Assembly (NCBI RefSeq): GCF_007970465.1
Contig: NZ_CP042429.1
Coordinates: forward strand, 1,054,001 to 1,118,000
DNA: 64,000 nt
Direction of reading: 5' to 3'
DNA from: Corynebacterium nuruki S6-4
GTDB lineage: Bacteria > Actinomycetota > Actinomycetes > Mycobacteriales > Mycobacteriaceae
Shown one piece after another: positions 12,188-20,832 of the stretch. Numbering within the stretch: position 1 is the first letter of the stretch; every line of letters starts with the position of its first letter. Position numbers and translations under genes: made by a program. The notes under the pieces are model-generated. The model saw only the letters and a program-made list of their open reading frames with translations. It was not told where the DNA came from and ran no database searches.

Positions 12188-12924
12188 ACGGCGCCCTGGT
12201 CATCGACACCGACGGGGGCGTGGACGATGTCCTCGCCTGCCTCACCGCCGAGCACAGCCACCCCCGCACACTCGTCACGACGGTGGGCGGCAATGTCTCA
12301 GCCGCCCAGGCGGCGCAGAACATCGCGCAGTTCACCGCACTCCCGGTCGCCGTCGGGGTCGATCCACCGGACCGGGTTCCGGGGTACCGGCACGGCACCG
12401 ACGGCGTCAACGGCTGCTCGGACGGGGTGCGCAGGCGGGTCGACGAGGACGCGGTCGGCGTTCTGCGCGGGGCACTGCAGGATCCGCGCACCACTGTCGC
12501 GGCGCTCGGTCCACTGACCAACGTCGCCGCGGCCGCCGGAACCCTCGCCCCCGGGGATCTGCGCGCCAGGGTCCTGGCACTGGGCGGAATCATGGACTGC
12601 CCACCGGGACTGCAGGACACCAACGTCGCCGCCGATGTGACGGCCGCGCGGTTCACGGCGTCCCGCATCCCGCAGTTCACCTGGCTGGGGCTCCGGGACG
12701 CCGCGGAGCGGACCAGGACCCCGCTGACGACTGTTGCGGCGTCCGGCGCGGCGGAGCTGGCCCGCGCTGTCGCGCAGCGCACCGCGGCGGCGTGGGGCAC
12801 GGTATGGGGCGGACAGGACGCCGCGTTCTACGACGTCGCCGTCGTCTGCGCCGCACTCGGCGTCACGGACGCCGCGGCGGTCCGCGGTGCCGTCTCGGCG
12901 GCACTGGACGCCGTGTCCGTCTGA
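12184..12924 (+). CDS. Nucleoside hydrolase (inosine-uridine preferring family), short form
   Basis: A 246-residue nucleoside N-ribohydrolase homologue that would split nucleosides to base and ribose. The calcium-binding signature appears as VIDTDGGVDDVL at the N-terminus. VAALGPLTNVAAA and the metal-ligand region DTNVAADVTAARF (in place of NxxxDPEAA) follow. It is about 60 residues shorter than typical members (about 310), mainly by loss of the middle and C-terminal loops, so substrate range may differ. The start is GTG 12184, overlapping the nitroreductase stop as GTGA. A second, full-length nucleoside hydrolase is at 28092-29111. Alternative upstream starts would lie inside the nitroreductase gene. 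Confidence 0.8.
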   Translation: MNGALVIDTDGGVDDVLACLTAEHSHPRTLVTTVGGNVSAAQAAQNIAQFTALPVAVGVDPPDRVPGYRHGTDGVNGCSDGVRRRVDEDAVGVLRGALQDPRTTVAALGPLTNVAAAAGTLAPGDLRARVLALGGIMDCPPGLQDTNVAADVTAARFTASRIPQFTWLGLRDAAERTRTPLTTVAASGAAELARAVAQRTAAAWGTVWGGQDAAFYDVAVVCAALGVTDAAAVRGAVSAALDAVSV

Positions 12925-13047
12925 CCCGCAGACGCGCCGCGGTACGCGGCGGCCGGGCGGGTGTGCGGCAACAGGTCTCGACCGGTGGCCGTGAACCGGG
13001 TCGTCCCCCCGGGGTGCCGGTGTGCGTGACTGCACACCCCAACTAAT

Positions 13048-13076
13048 GTGACACGTCAACTACTTCGGCGTAGAGT
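13048..13076 (+). promoter_or_regulatory. Promoter of the luciferase-like gene (leaderless)
   Basis: GTGACA at 13048-13053, a 17-bp spacer, and TAGAGT at 13071-13076 form a good -35/-10 pair. The ATG at 13084 follows only 7 bases after the -10 box, so the transcript should begin at the start codon. No ribosome binding site is present in that gap, which agrees with leaderless translation. Confidence 0.6.
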
Positions 13077-13083
13077 GAAACCC

Positions 13084-14175
13084 ATGAGCAGCGACGACAC
13101 CACCTGGCCGGACACCTCCGACATCACCTCCCTCACCCCCGACAACGATCCGAACCTGCCGCTGAAGAAGCTCGGCTTCCTGACCATCGGCACCTTCGAT
13201 CCGGCCGACCCCGCCACCGGGATCACCGACACCCTCGACCTCATCAGCTACGGCGAGGAACTCGGTTTCGACAGCGCCTGGCTGCGCAACCGGCACATGC
13301 AGTACGGCATCACCTCCCCGATGACCGTCATCGCCGCCGCCTCCCAGCGCACCGACCGCATCAGCCTCGGCACCGCCGTCACCCCGCTCGGCCCGGAGAA
13401 CCCGCTGCGCCTCGCGGAGGACATGGCCACCGTCGACATCCTCTCCGGCGGACGCCTCAACCCCGGCGTCTCCGTCGGCACCCCGATGCGCTTCGACGGC
13501 TGGAAGGACGCCCTCTACCCGGACACCGCCGAGGCCGAGGACTTCTCCAAGCGCCGGGTCGAGCGACTCGTGGAGAACCTGCGCGGCGACGAGGTCGGCC
13601 ACTTCCCCGCCGTCGAGAACGCCGAGGACTTCGCCAACGTCGTCCAACCGCACGCCCCCGGCCTGGTCAACCGGCTCTGGTACGGGGCCGGGTCGCGCGG
13701 CTCCACACAGTGGACCGCGGAGCACGGCCTCAACCTGCTGACCTCCTCGGTCATCTCCGCCGAGGTCAGCGACGACTTCGACGTCAACCAGCGCTCCCAG
13801 ATCGACCTGTACCGGCAGCACTGGACCGATCTCCTCGGCGGGACGCCCCGGGTCTCCCAGGGACTCGTGGTCATCCCCACCGACCACGCCACCGCCGACC
13901 AGAAGGCCCGGTACGAGGCCTATGTCGAACACCGCCGCACCGTCGGCGTGGGCCGCATCCAGTCCTTCGGACCGAAGAAGATGATCACCGCCCCCGACCT
14001 CATCGGCACCTCCGACGAGATCGCCGAACAGCTCATCGGACTCGCCGCGTTCCGGGCCGTCGAGGAGGTCGCCTTCGCGCTCCCCTTCACCTTCGAGGGG
14101 CCGGACTACCGGCAGATTCTCGCCGACATCGCCGGTGAACTCGCCCCGAAGCTCGGCTGGGCGCCGCAGGCCTGA
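13084..14175 (+). CDS. LLM-class flavin-dependent oxidoreductase
   Basis: A 363-residue bacterial-luciferase-like monooxygenase/reductase. Typical segments are KLGFLTIGTFD, YGEELGFDSAWLRNRHM, ISLGTAVTPLGPENPLRLAEDMATVD (read in parts) and LSGGRLNPGVSVG, which shape the FMN/F420 pocket. The middle has LVNRLWYGAGSRGSTQWTAE and the C-terminus IGTSDEIAEQL, both common in the family. Length is normal. It is monocistronic; a GC-rich inverted repeat, CGTGCCGG/CCGGCACG, lies just after the stop. FMN or F420 cofactor and substrate cannot be decided from sequence. The start is fixed by the leaderless promoter. Confidence 0.87.
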   Translation: MSSDDTTWPDTSDITSLTPDNDPNLPLKKLGFLTIGTFDPADPATGITDTLDLISYGEELGFDSAWLRNRHMQYGITSPMTVIAAASQRTDRISLGTAVTPLGPENPLRLAEDMATVDILSGGRLNPGVSVGTPMRFDGWKDALYPDTAEAEDFSKRRVERLVENLRGDEVGHFPAVENAEDFANVVQPHAPGLVNRLWYGAGSRGSTQWTAEHGLNLLTSSVISAEVSDDFDVNQRSQIDLYRQHWTDLLGGTPRVSQGLVVIPTDHATADQKARYEAYVEHRRTVGVGRIQSFGPKKMITAPDLIGTSDEIAEQLIGLAAFRAVEEVAFALPFTFEGPDYRQILADIAGELAPKLGWAPQA

Positions 14176-14188
14176 CCGCCGCCCCGAG

Positions 14189-14212
14189 CGTGCCGGGAAC
14201 GTCTCCGGCACG
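14189..14212. terminator. Possible bidirectional hairpin between convergent genes
   Basis: CGTGCCGG (14189-14196) and CCGGCACG (14205-14212) form an 8-bp stem with an 8-nt loop in the 61-bp gap between two convergent genes. There is no T-run, so Rho-independent activity is uncertain. Confidence 0.35.
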
Positions 14213-14236
14213 GGCCCGGATCCCGCCCGGTCGTGA

Positions 14237-17200
14237 TCACTCCGGCAGCGTGACCAGCAGGGCGTCCGGAATTCTCGTCATGTCCGGCCCGGTGACGCGG
14301 TTGGTCACCACGTAGTCCTTCTGCGCGGACTCGATCCGCTCCGCGAACGTCCGCGCCCACCGGCCGTTCGACTGCTCCGCCGCGGGCAGCGCCGCATACC
14401 GCCGGGCGGCCTCGGACACGACCAGGTCAGCGGAGTAGTCCCACCGGTCGCCGAGGTGGAGCACCACCATCTGCCCGACCTCGTCCGGGGTGTAGTCCGG
14501 GAATTCGATGCTCTCCGGGATCCGGGAGCGCAGTCCCGGGTTCGCGCCGAGGAAGGTGTCCATCTCGGCGGTGTAACCGGCGAAGATCGCCACGAACTTC
14601 CCCCGGTCGTTCTCCAGCCGGGTCATCAGCGCCTCAATCGCGTCGCCCCCGAAATCATTCGGCGATTCCGGCTTGTGCAGCTGGTACGCCTCGTCGACGA
14701 ACAGCACACCACCCATCGCCTCGTCGAGGACGCGGGTGGTCTGCTTCTCGGTGTGTCCGATCCAGGACCCGACGAGGTCACTGCGGTCCACCTCCTTCAC
14801 CGTGGGACTGTCGAGGATGCCGAGTTCGTGGAAGAGGCGTCCGATGATGCGGGCGACGGTGGTCTTGCCCGTCCCCGGATTCCCGGTGAAGGTCATGTGG
14901 TAGTTCGGGCGGGACGTCGTTCCGCCGGCCCGGGTCTGCTCCCGGTCGAAGGTCACCCGGTTGACGAGCTGACGCACCCACTCCTTGACCGGGGCAAGTC
15001 CGAGCATCCCGTCGAGTTCGGCGAGGATGCCGGCGACGGCGGCGTCCTGCTGCGCGGTGTCCCCGCCGGTGAGGGTGTGGACGTCTTCATCGAGGATCGT
15101 CATGAGCTCGGTGACCCCCGGGTCCTCGATCCGGTCGATCCGGCGGTTCGCCACCTTCACCAGACTGTCGTTGAAGTTGCGGGCCCACCGGGCGTTGCTT
15201 TCGTCGGCCGAGGTCGCGTACTTCCGGCCGATGGCGCGGCGGTAGAGGTCCTCGTCGACGAGGTAGTCCCGGTCACACAGGTCCCGGTAACCGATCTCCG
15301 CGATCTCGTCGACGGAATAGTCCTCGAAGTCGACCCGGTTCGGGACGCGGGAGACCAGCCCGGGGTTCATGCCGAGGAAATCCTGCATCCGGTCGGTGTA
15401 GCCGGCGAAGATGACCATGATGTCGGCCCGGTGCTTCTCCATGTAGTCCAGCAGCGTGTCCACCGCTTCCTGGCCGAACTCGTTGTTATTGTCCTGGTAC
15501 AGCGTGTACGCCTCATCGATGAACAGGACGCCACCGCGGGCCTTCTCCAGGACGCTCTTCGTCTTGATCGCCGACTGGCCCAGGCCCATGCCGACGAGGT
15601 CACTGCGGCCGACCTCGACGAAGATGTCCTTCTCGACCGCACCCGCGTTGTACAGGGCCTTCCCCAGCAGTCGGGCGACGGTCGTCTTGCCGGTCCCGGG
15701 ATTGCCGAGGAACAAGCTGTGCAGCGTCGTCTGCTGCACCTTGAGTCCCTGGTCCTGGCGCCGTTTCCGGGCCCGGGCCTCCCGGATGATGTCCTGCACA
15801 TGGGTCTTCGCCGATGCCAGACCGGTCATCGCCATGAGCATCGCCACCGGATCTGCCTGGTCATCCGGATCAGCGGGGTCTGCCGGATCAGCCGATCGGG
15901 CGGAGCCGCCCGCCGGACCGCCGTCACCGGCTGACCGCGTCACCGGGTCCTCCTGCGGATCCTCTCCGTCGTCGCCCGGTCCCGCCCCCGCGGTCCCGGG
16001 CAGCGAGGTCCGGGCGGCGAGATAGGTCTCCTCGTCCGCGACGGTCACCGCATCGCCCGCGACCTCGGCCGTCCCGCCGTCACCGGTGAAGGCGAGGACG
16101 GCACCGTCGTCCGGGCACGAGTAGTCGGCGATCCGGATCGTCCCGCCGTCCGCCGCCTTCAGTTCGGTGTAGCCGGCGTCGGTGGTGACGGCCGCCAGAT
16201 CCACTGTCGCGGTCCCCGCGGCCGTCACCGTCCGCATGGCGCAGTCGTTCGGCATCATCGTCAGGCGTCCCGTCCCGGTGACCGTCGCCGAGCCGTGGGC
16301 GAACAGGGCCATGGCTCCACCGGAGTGCAGCGTCACCGTGCTGCTGCCCTCGGCGGACACCCAGCCGAGGAAGCAGTTGTCGGCCTCGACGGCACCGTTT
16401 CCCGACACGACCGTCTCGCCCTGCTGCGCGGTCGGCGACGCAGGGACCCGGCACCCGGTCATCCGGAGCATTCCCGCCACATACAGTGCCGGAATGTCGG
16501 AGTCCCGTGGTGTGTCGACGATGACGTCGGTCGCGGTCATCACCGTTCCCGCCGGCACATTGATGCCGTTGTATCCGGTCGCGGGGACCACGGTGAGGGC
16601 GGCGAGAGTGGCGGACCGTCCCGCCACGACCGACAGGGTGCCGTGGACCACCGTATCCTCGGGTCTCCCCCGGCCGACGAGACTGATGTCGAGGGCCAGC
16701 AACCGGCCGTCGAGGTCGTCGAGGAAGTAGTCCCCCGGCTCGAGCACGACCGTGTCTCCGACGCACAGTCCCGGGAGTACTGCCCCGGTGAAGTTCCGGT
16801 TGTCCGACTGCCGCCACACGACCTCCTTCGGCCCCGGGGCCGGCTCCGGTTCCGCCGGCCGGTCCAGGTCGGTCACCTCCACCACGGGGCTGGCGGTCCG
16901 GACCATGCCCCGTCCCTTCGTCAGGACCCGGAGCGTCCCGCCACCGTTGACCCGGACCTGGCCGACCTCCAGGAAACCGTCGTCGCACAGGACCTCCCCC
17001 GGACCCGTGGCCAGCGTCATCCGCTCGACCCGGCAGGTGGATTCACCGGTGAGGAAGAAGGCACGCTGCTTCTCCTCGGAGAGGAAGGTCATCTCGCCGG
17101 ACGCCTCGATCACGCCGCGTCCGTCACCGGCGATGAATTTCGCCCGGCAGTCCCTGAAAAACGCTTTCGCCGCGTTCACGGTCACCACGGTCAGGTCGCT

Positions 17201-17638
17201 GCCGAGGGCCTGCAGCTGTCCCCCGTTCTCCACCGCGACCGCGGCGGCCTGTCCCTCACCGGACACCACGGTTCCGGTGAGCGCTACGCGGCCGGCGGCG
17301 CAGTAGACCGCCGGATAGGTCCCTGAAGGCTCCCCGACAACCCGGCAGTTGAGCAGTTCCACCCCGGTCCCGGAGGCATCGACGTACACCGCGTTCTTGT
17401 ACGGCGGGGCGGCCAGGGTCACGTTCCCGACGCGGTTGGCCCCCGCCGACTCGATGGTCCCCCGCAGCACCGTGCGCGACGGGTCACCGGTCCCCGTGAT
17501 GGTGATGCCCCGGATCGTGATATGGCCGCAGTCGTACACCCCCTCGTCGAGAATGAGCTCGTCGCCGATGGTGCAGCCGTTGAGCGCGTCCCCGAACGAG
17601 CGCTTCATGAAGCCTCTGCCTACGCGGATCTTCGTCAC
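14237..17638 (-). CDS. Large beta-helix repeat protein with two CbbX/SpoVK-type AAA+ ATPase domains
   Basis: A 1133-residue protein. Residues about 1-560 are a beta-strand-rich, Gly/Val/Thr-rich region with repeated short turns, typical of a right-handed parallel beta-helix of the pectate-lyase-like type. An acidic, Pro/Asp/Ala-rich linker follows, then two AAA+ modules of the CbbX/CfxQ/SpoVK group. AAA1 has Walker A GNPGTGKTTVARLLG near 643 and Walker B GGVLFIDEAYTLY near 704. AAA2 has GNPGTGKTTVARIIG near 916 and GGVLFVDEAYQLH near 978. Both carry NPGL(V/R)SR(V/I)P arginine-finger-like segments. The start is GTG 17638, with AAAGGACAGGAAG upstream; the frame extends further upstream without family-like sequence. 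CbbX-type ATPases remodel protein complexes, and EccA of type VII secretion is a relative. The partner or substrate is unknown. Confidence 0.8.
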   Translation of the reverse strand: MTKIRVGRGFMKRSFGDALNGCTIGDELILDEGVYDCGHITIRGITITGTGDPSRTVLRGTIESAGANRVGNVTLAAPPYKNAVYVDASGTGVELLNCRVVGEPSGTYPAVYCAAGRVALTGTVVSGEGQAAAVAVENGGQLQALGSDLTVVTVNAAKAFFRDCRAKFIAGDGRGVIEASGEMTFLSEEKQRAFFLTGESTCRVERMTLATGPGEVLCDDGFLEVGQVRVNGGGTLRVLTKGRGMVRTASPVVEVTDLDRPAEPEPAPGPKEVVWRQSDNRNFTGAVLPGLCVGDTVVLEPGDYFLDDLDGRLLALDISLVGRGRPEDTVVHGTLSVVAGRSATLAALTVVPATGYNGINVPAGTVMTATDVIVDTPRDSDIPALYVAGMLRMTGCRVPASPTAQQGETVVSGNGAVEADNCFLGWVSAEGSSTVTLHSGGAMALFAHGSATVTGTGRLTMMPNDCAMRTVTAAGTATVDLAAVTTDAGYTELKAADGGTIRIADYSCPDDGAVLAFTGDGGTAEVAGDAVTVADEETYLAARTSLPGTAGAGPGDDGEDPQEDPVTRSAGDGGPAGGSARSADPADPADPDDQADPVAMLMAMTGLASAKTHVQDIIREARARKRRQDQGLKVQQTTLHSLFLGNPGTGKTTVARLLGKALYNAGAVEKDIFVEVGRSDLVGMGLGQSAIKTKSVLEKARGGVLFIDEAYTLYQDNNNEFGQEAVDTLLDYMEKHRADIMVIFAGYTDRMQDFLGMNPGLVSRVPNRVDFEDYSVDEIAEIGYRDLCDRDYLVDEDLYRRAIGRKYATSADESNARWARNFNDSLVKVANRRIDRIEDPGVTELMTILDEDVHTLTGGDTAQQDAAVAGILAELDGMLGLAPVKEWVRQLVNRVTFDREQTRAGGTTSRPNYHMTFTGNPGTGKTTVARIIGRLFHELGILDSPTVKEVDRSDLVGSWIGHTEKQTTRVLDEAMGGVLFVDEAYQLHKPESPNDFGGDAIEALMTRLENDRGKFVAIFAGYTAEMDTFLGANPGLRSRIPESIEFPDYTPDEVGQMVVLHLGDRWDYSADLVVSEAARRYAALPAAEQSNGRWARTFAERIESAQKDYVVTNRVTGPDMTRIPDALLVTLPE

Positions 17639-17795
17639 GTCTTCCTGTCCTTTCCCACGTCCGTCAGCAGTTCCTGAGGTTACTCCGGAGCCGCACGCTG
17701 TCAGGCCGTCGACGGGGACTCGTCCCCGATCCGCAAGCCCCGCCGACGCGACCCGGGCCCGCCCGACCCGGTCCGGCACCCCGCGTCCCGGCTGC

Positions 17796-17801
17796 TACGC
17801 T
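17796..17801 (+). promoter_or_regulatory. -10 box TACGCT for the ABC-class ATPase gene
   Basis: TACGCT matches TANNNT and is 8 bases before ATG 17810, again suggesting a leaderless or near-leaderless transcript. The 171-bp intergenic region is shared with the divergent AAA+ gene. The -35 element is weak. Confidence 0.4.
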
Positions 17802-17809
17802 GCACAGAC

Positions 17810-19591
17810 ATGGTTGACGGTGACAGGAACAGCAACGGTCGCGGCAACGGACCCGGCGATGACCTGCGGAGACTTCTCCGGGACCTGGACGGCGCCGGCT
17901 ACGGCGGCTACCGGCGGCTCACCGGGAGGACCTTCGGCATCGGCGGTCCGCGCGACGGGATCACGCTGCGCCCCGTCCATGTCCAGGCCGATCCCTTCGC
18001 CCCGCCGTCGCAGGTGGAGGTCACCGTCCCCGGTGACCTCACCGGTATCGACCCGGCACTGCTCGGCACCGGTCCCGCCGGTGATGTCCCGGTCCGCGAC
18101 CACCTGACCCGCCGGATCGCCGGGGCCCTCGACCGGCACCGCACCCACGGCGGCAAGTCCACCGGCTTCCTCAGCATCGACACCCCCGGTCAGGAGGTCC
18201 TCGACCGGGCGGCCGTCACCGTCGACGGCGACCTGCTCCGCATCCGGTTCGAGGCCGCGCTCCCCGCCCAGGGCCGGCGGATCCGCGGCCGGGCGGCCGC
18301 CGACCTGCTGTGCGACCTGCTCCCCGACGTCATCGGGGACGCCCTGCTCGATCTCTCCGGGGACCAGCTCGCCGACCTCACCGCCCGGGTGGAGCTGTGG
18401 CGTGACCAGGAGGACCTGCGTGCCCGGCTGCCTGAACTCGGCCTCGTCGGCTTCCTCGCCGACGGCTCCGTCCTGCCGCGTGCGGCGGGGAACTCGCAGC
18501 GGCCGTTGTCCGGTGCCCTCCCCCTCACGGCACCGGATTCGCTGCGCCGGACCGTCAACCTCAGCTCCGGCCGGGTGGTCAGCGGGCTGGGTGTCCCGCA
18601 GGGGGTGACCCTCATCGCCGGTGGCGGGTACCACGGCAAGTCCACACTGCTCAACGCCCTGCAGCGCGGGGTGTACAACCACATTCCCGGCGACGGCCGC
18701 GAGCTGGCGGTCACCGTCGGGGATGCGACGGCACTGCGCGCCGAAGACGGCCGCGCGGTGACCGGGGTGGACATCTCCGCCTTCCTCCACGATCTTCCCG
18801 GACAGACCGCCGGCACCGACACCCGCTGTTTCACCACGACGAACGCGTCCGGGTCGACCTCGCAGGCCGCCGGGCTGGTCGAGGCGCTCGAAGCGGGGGC
18901 GGGTGCCCTGCTCATCGACGAGGACACCTCCGCGACCAACTTCATGATCCGGGACGCCCGGATGCGCGCCCTCGTCCCCGCGGACAAGGAACCGATCACT
19001 CCGCTGGTCGACCGGGTCCGCTCCCTGTGGCACGACCACGGGATCTCGACCGTGCTGGTCGCCGGTGGTTCGGGCGCCTTCCTCGATGTCGTGGACACGG
19101 TGATCATCATGGACGCCTACCGGCCGGTGGACGCCACCGCCCGGGCGCGTGACCTCGCCGAACCGGTACCGGATGACCTCGGTGCGGTCCGGCTCCCCGC
19201 GCCCCGCAGCCCGGTGGGCGGACTGTTCCGGACCGGCACCGGCGGTGGCGGCAGGGGCCACCGGGGTGGCCGGGGTCCGGCTGCCCGCGGTGGGAAGAAA
19301 CCGCGGCCGCCCCAGGCGAAGGGGCTGCACAGCATCCGCGTCGGTGACGGCGACATCGACCTGTCCGCGCTCCCCCAGCTCGTCGACCCGTCGCAGACGA
19401 ACGCGGTCGCCGCGGCCCTCACCCGGCTCGACGGGCACGGGCCGCTGCGCGGGCAGGTGGAGCGTGCGCTGGCGGATCTGGCGTCCGATGTGGCGTCCGG
19501 CCGCAGTGACCGGCCGTGGCGACTGGCGCGGCCCCGGGTGGCCGAGGTCGCCGCGGCGGTCAACCGTTACCGGGAACTACGCCTGCGGTGA
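17810..19591 (+). CDS. Predicted ABC-class P-loop ATPase (COG3044/DUF2791-like family)
   Basis: A 593-residue protein of the poorly characterised family once annotated as predicted ABC-class ATPase. After an N-terminal domain (GYGGYRRLTGRTFGIGG is a typical opening), a single P-loop domain carries Walker A IAGGGYHGKSTLLNAL near 271-286. Walker B and extended acidic residues appear as GALLIDEDTSATNFMIRD near 364-381, followed by VAGGSGAFLDVVDTVIIMD. A Gly/Arg-rich stretch (GGGGRGHRGGRGPAARGGKK) near 477-496 precedes the C-terminal domain and might bind nucleic acid. Related eukaryotic proteins have been linked to RNA editing complexes, but the bacterial role is unknown. It is divergent from the AAA+ gene and convergent with benE, overlapping it by 25 bp. 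Confidence 0.85.
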   Translation: MVDGDRNSNGRGNGPGDDLRRLLRDLDGAGYGGYRRLTGRTFGIGGPRDGITLRPVHVQADPFAPPSQVEVTVPGDLTGIDPALLGTGPAGDVPVRDHLTRRIAGALDRHRTHGGKSTGFLSIDTPGQEVLDRAAVTVDGDLLRIRFEAALPAQGRRIRGRAAADLLCDLLPDVIGDALLDLSGDQLADLTARVELWRDQEDLRARLPELGLVGFLADGSVLPRAAGNSQRPLSGALPLTAPDSLRRTVNLSSGRVVSGLGVPQGVTLIAGGGYHGKSTLLNALQRGVYNHIPGDGRELAVTVGDATALRAEDGRAVTGVDISAFLHDLPGQTAGTDTRCFTTTNASGSTSQAAGLVEALEAGAGALLIDEDTSATNFMIRDARMRALVPADKEPITPLVDRVRSLWHDHGISTVLVAGGSGAFLDVVDTVIIMDAYRPVDATARARDLAEPVPDDLGAVRLPAPRSPVGGLFRTGTGGGGRGHRGGRGPAARGGKKPRPPQAKGLHSIRVGDGDIDLSALPQLVDPSQTNAVAAALTRLDGHGPLRGQVERALADLASDVASGRSDRPWRLARPRVAEVAAAVNRYRELRLR

Positions 19592-20799
19592 TCCGGCGCT
19601 GATCCGGCACGGCGTGCCTCTGCCCAGCGGAACAGCACGGTGACGACCACCCCGGCGACCAGCGCCCAGAACGCGGCACCGATGCCGAGGAATGTCGCCC
19701 CCGAGGCCGCCACCAGGAACGTCACCGCGGCGGGCAGGCGCAGCCGCGCGTCGGCCCACGCCCCCTGCACCGCACCGGTGAAGGCGCCGAGGAGTGCGAC
19801 GCCGGCGACCGCGGCGAGCAGCCCCGCCGGGGCGGAGGCGGCGAGTGCCACGACCGCCGCGGCGGAGACCGCGAGCACCAGGTAGGTCGAGCCGCTCCAG
19901 ACCGCGTTGCGCCACCGGAGGTTCTTCGCCACCCCGGTCTCCGGGGCGGCGGACAGGGCCGCGGAGATGGCCGCGAGGTTGACCGAGCTGCCGCCGAACG
20001 GGGCGACGACCGCACTGCCCAGCCCCGTGGTCACCAGTGCGTCACGCCAGGGGGTGGCGTAGCCGTAACTCTTGAGCACGGCGACACCCGGCAGGTTCTG
20101 GGAGGCCATCGTCACCACGTACAGCGGCAGCGCGATACCGACCACCGCCCCGGCGCTGAAGCCGGGTGCGGTGAGTTCGAGGGACGGGAGCATCGCCGCG
20201 GTATCCACCGTGGCGGCATCGTCGACGACCAGGTGCACGGCGATCACCACCCCGGCGACGAGGAAGGTCAGCGGCACCGCCCACCGCGGCAGGAACAGGG
20301 TGCCGACCAGCCACACCACCAGTACGGGGATCACGGCCCCAGGCGATTCCTCCAGTCCGGTCACCGCCTTCATGCACAGCGGCAGCAGCACGCCGGCCAG
20401 CATCGCCTGGGCGACGGGGGTGGGGATGGCGGACGCCACCCGCCCGAGCGCCGGCCACAGTCCGGACAGGACCAGGAGTACGGCGCAGACGAGGAAGGCC
20501 CCGACGGCGTCCCCGAAGCTGTCGGCGGAGGCCCCGGCGGTGCCGAGGATCGCCCCGCCGGGGGTCGACCAGGCGGTGGTGACCGGGACGCGGTGCCGCA
20601 GCGCGAGCCAGAGGGTGCTGGCCCCCACCACCACACACAGGCCGAGCAGTCCGCTGGCGGCCTGGTCGTCGGTGGCGCCGACCGCGCGCAGCCCGGTGAG
20701 GATCACGACGAAGGAACTGGTGAACCCGACGAGGGCGGTGACGATGCCGGCTGCGGCGGACGACGTGACGGACGCAGAAGCGGGACCTGTATGTGACAC
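19567..20799 (-). CDS. benE: BenE family benzoate/proton symporter-like membrane permease
   Basis: A 410-residue polytopic membrane protein with about 11-12 hydrophobic segments. Its N-terminus, GIVTALVGFTSSFVVILTGL, and the motifs TTAWSTPGGAILGTAG and FGGSSVNLAAISAAL are characteristic of BenE, a branch related to nucleobase and sulfate permease folds. The annotated role is benzoate uptake, but no aromatic catabolic genes are in the window, and purine genes are close by. The start is GTG 20799, inside a perfect 11-bp inverted repeat (20780-20808). It lies 33 bp after the butanediol-type dehydrogenase gene on the same strand, so it may be in that operon. The 3' end overlaps the convergent ATPase gene. 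Confidence 0.85.
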   Translation of the reverse strand: MSHTGPASASVTSSAAAGIVTALVGFTSSFVVILTGLRAVGATDDQAASGLLGLCVVVGASTLWLALRHRVPVTTAWSTPGGAILGTAGASADSFGDAVGAFLVCAVLLVLSGLWPALGRVASAIPTPVAQAMLAGVLLPLCMKAVTGLEESPGAVIPVLVVWLVGTLFLPRWAVPLTFLVAGVVIAVHLVVDDAATVDTAAMLPSLELTAPGFSAGAVVGIALPLYVVTMASQNLPGVAVLKSYGYATPWRDALVTTGLGSAVVAPFGGSSVNLAAISAALSAAPETGVAKNLRWRNAVWSGSTYLVLAVSAAAVVALAASAPAGLLAAVAGVALLGAFTGAVQGAWADARLRLPAAVTFLVAASGATFLGIGAAFWALVAGVVVTVLFRWAEARRAGSAPDHRRRSSR

Positions 20800-20808
20800 A
20801 GGTCCCGC
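20780..20808 (-). promoter_or_regulatory. Inverted repeat across the benE start codon
   Basis: GCGGGACCTGT (20780-20790) and ACAGGTCCCGC (20798-20808) are perfectly complementary with a 7-nt loop. In the mRNA this hairpin would bury the GTG start (20797-20799). It could limit BenE translation after the upstream dehydrogenase gene, act as a weak terminator, or be a protein-binding dyad. The structure is seen; the function is inferred. Confidence 0.5.
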
Positions 20809-20832
20809 ATACTAGTCGGTCAGGTCAGACGG

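Noticed and set aside
16295..17326. Plus-strand frames opposite the beta-helix region
   Set aside because: They are antisense shadows; the minus-strand reading continues uninterrupted into two unmistakable AAA+ domains.
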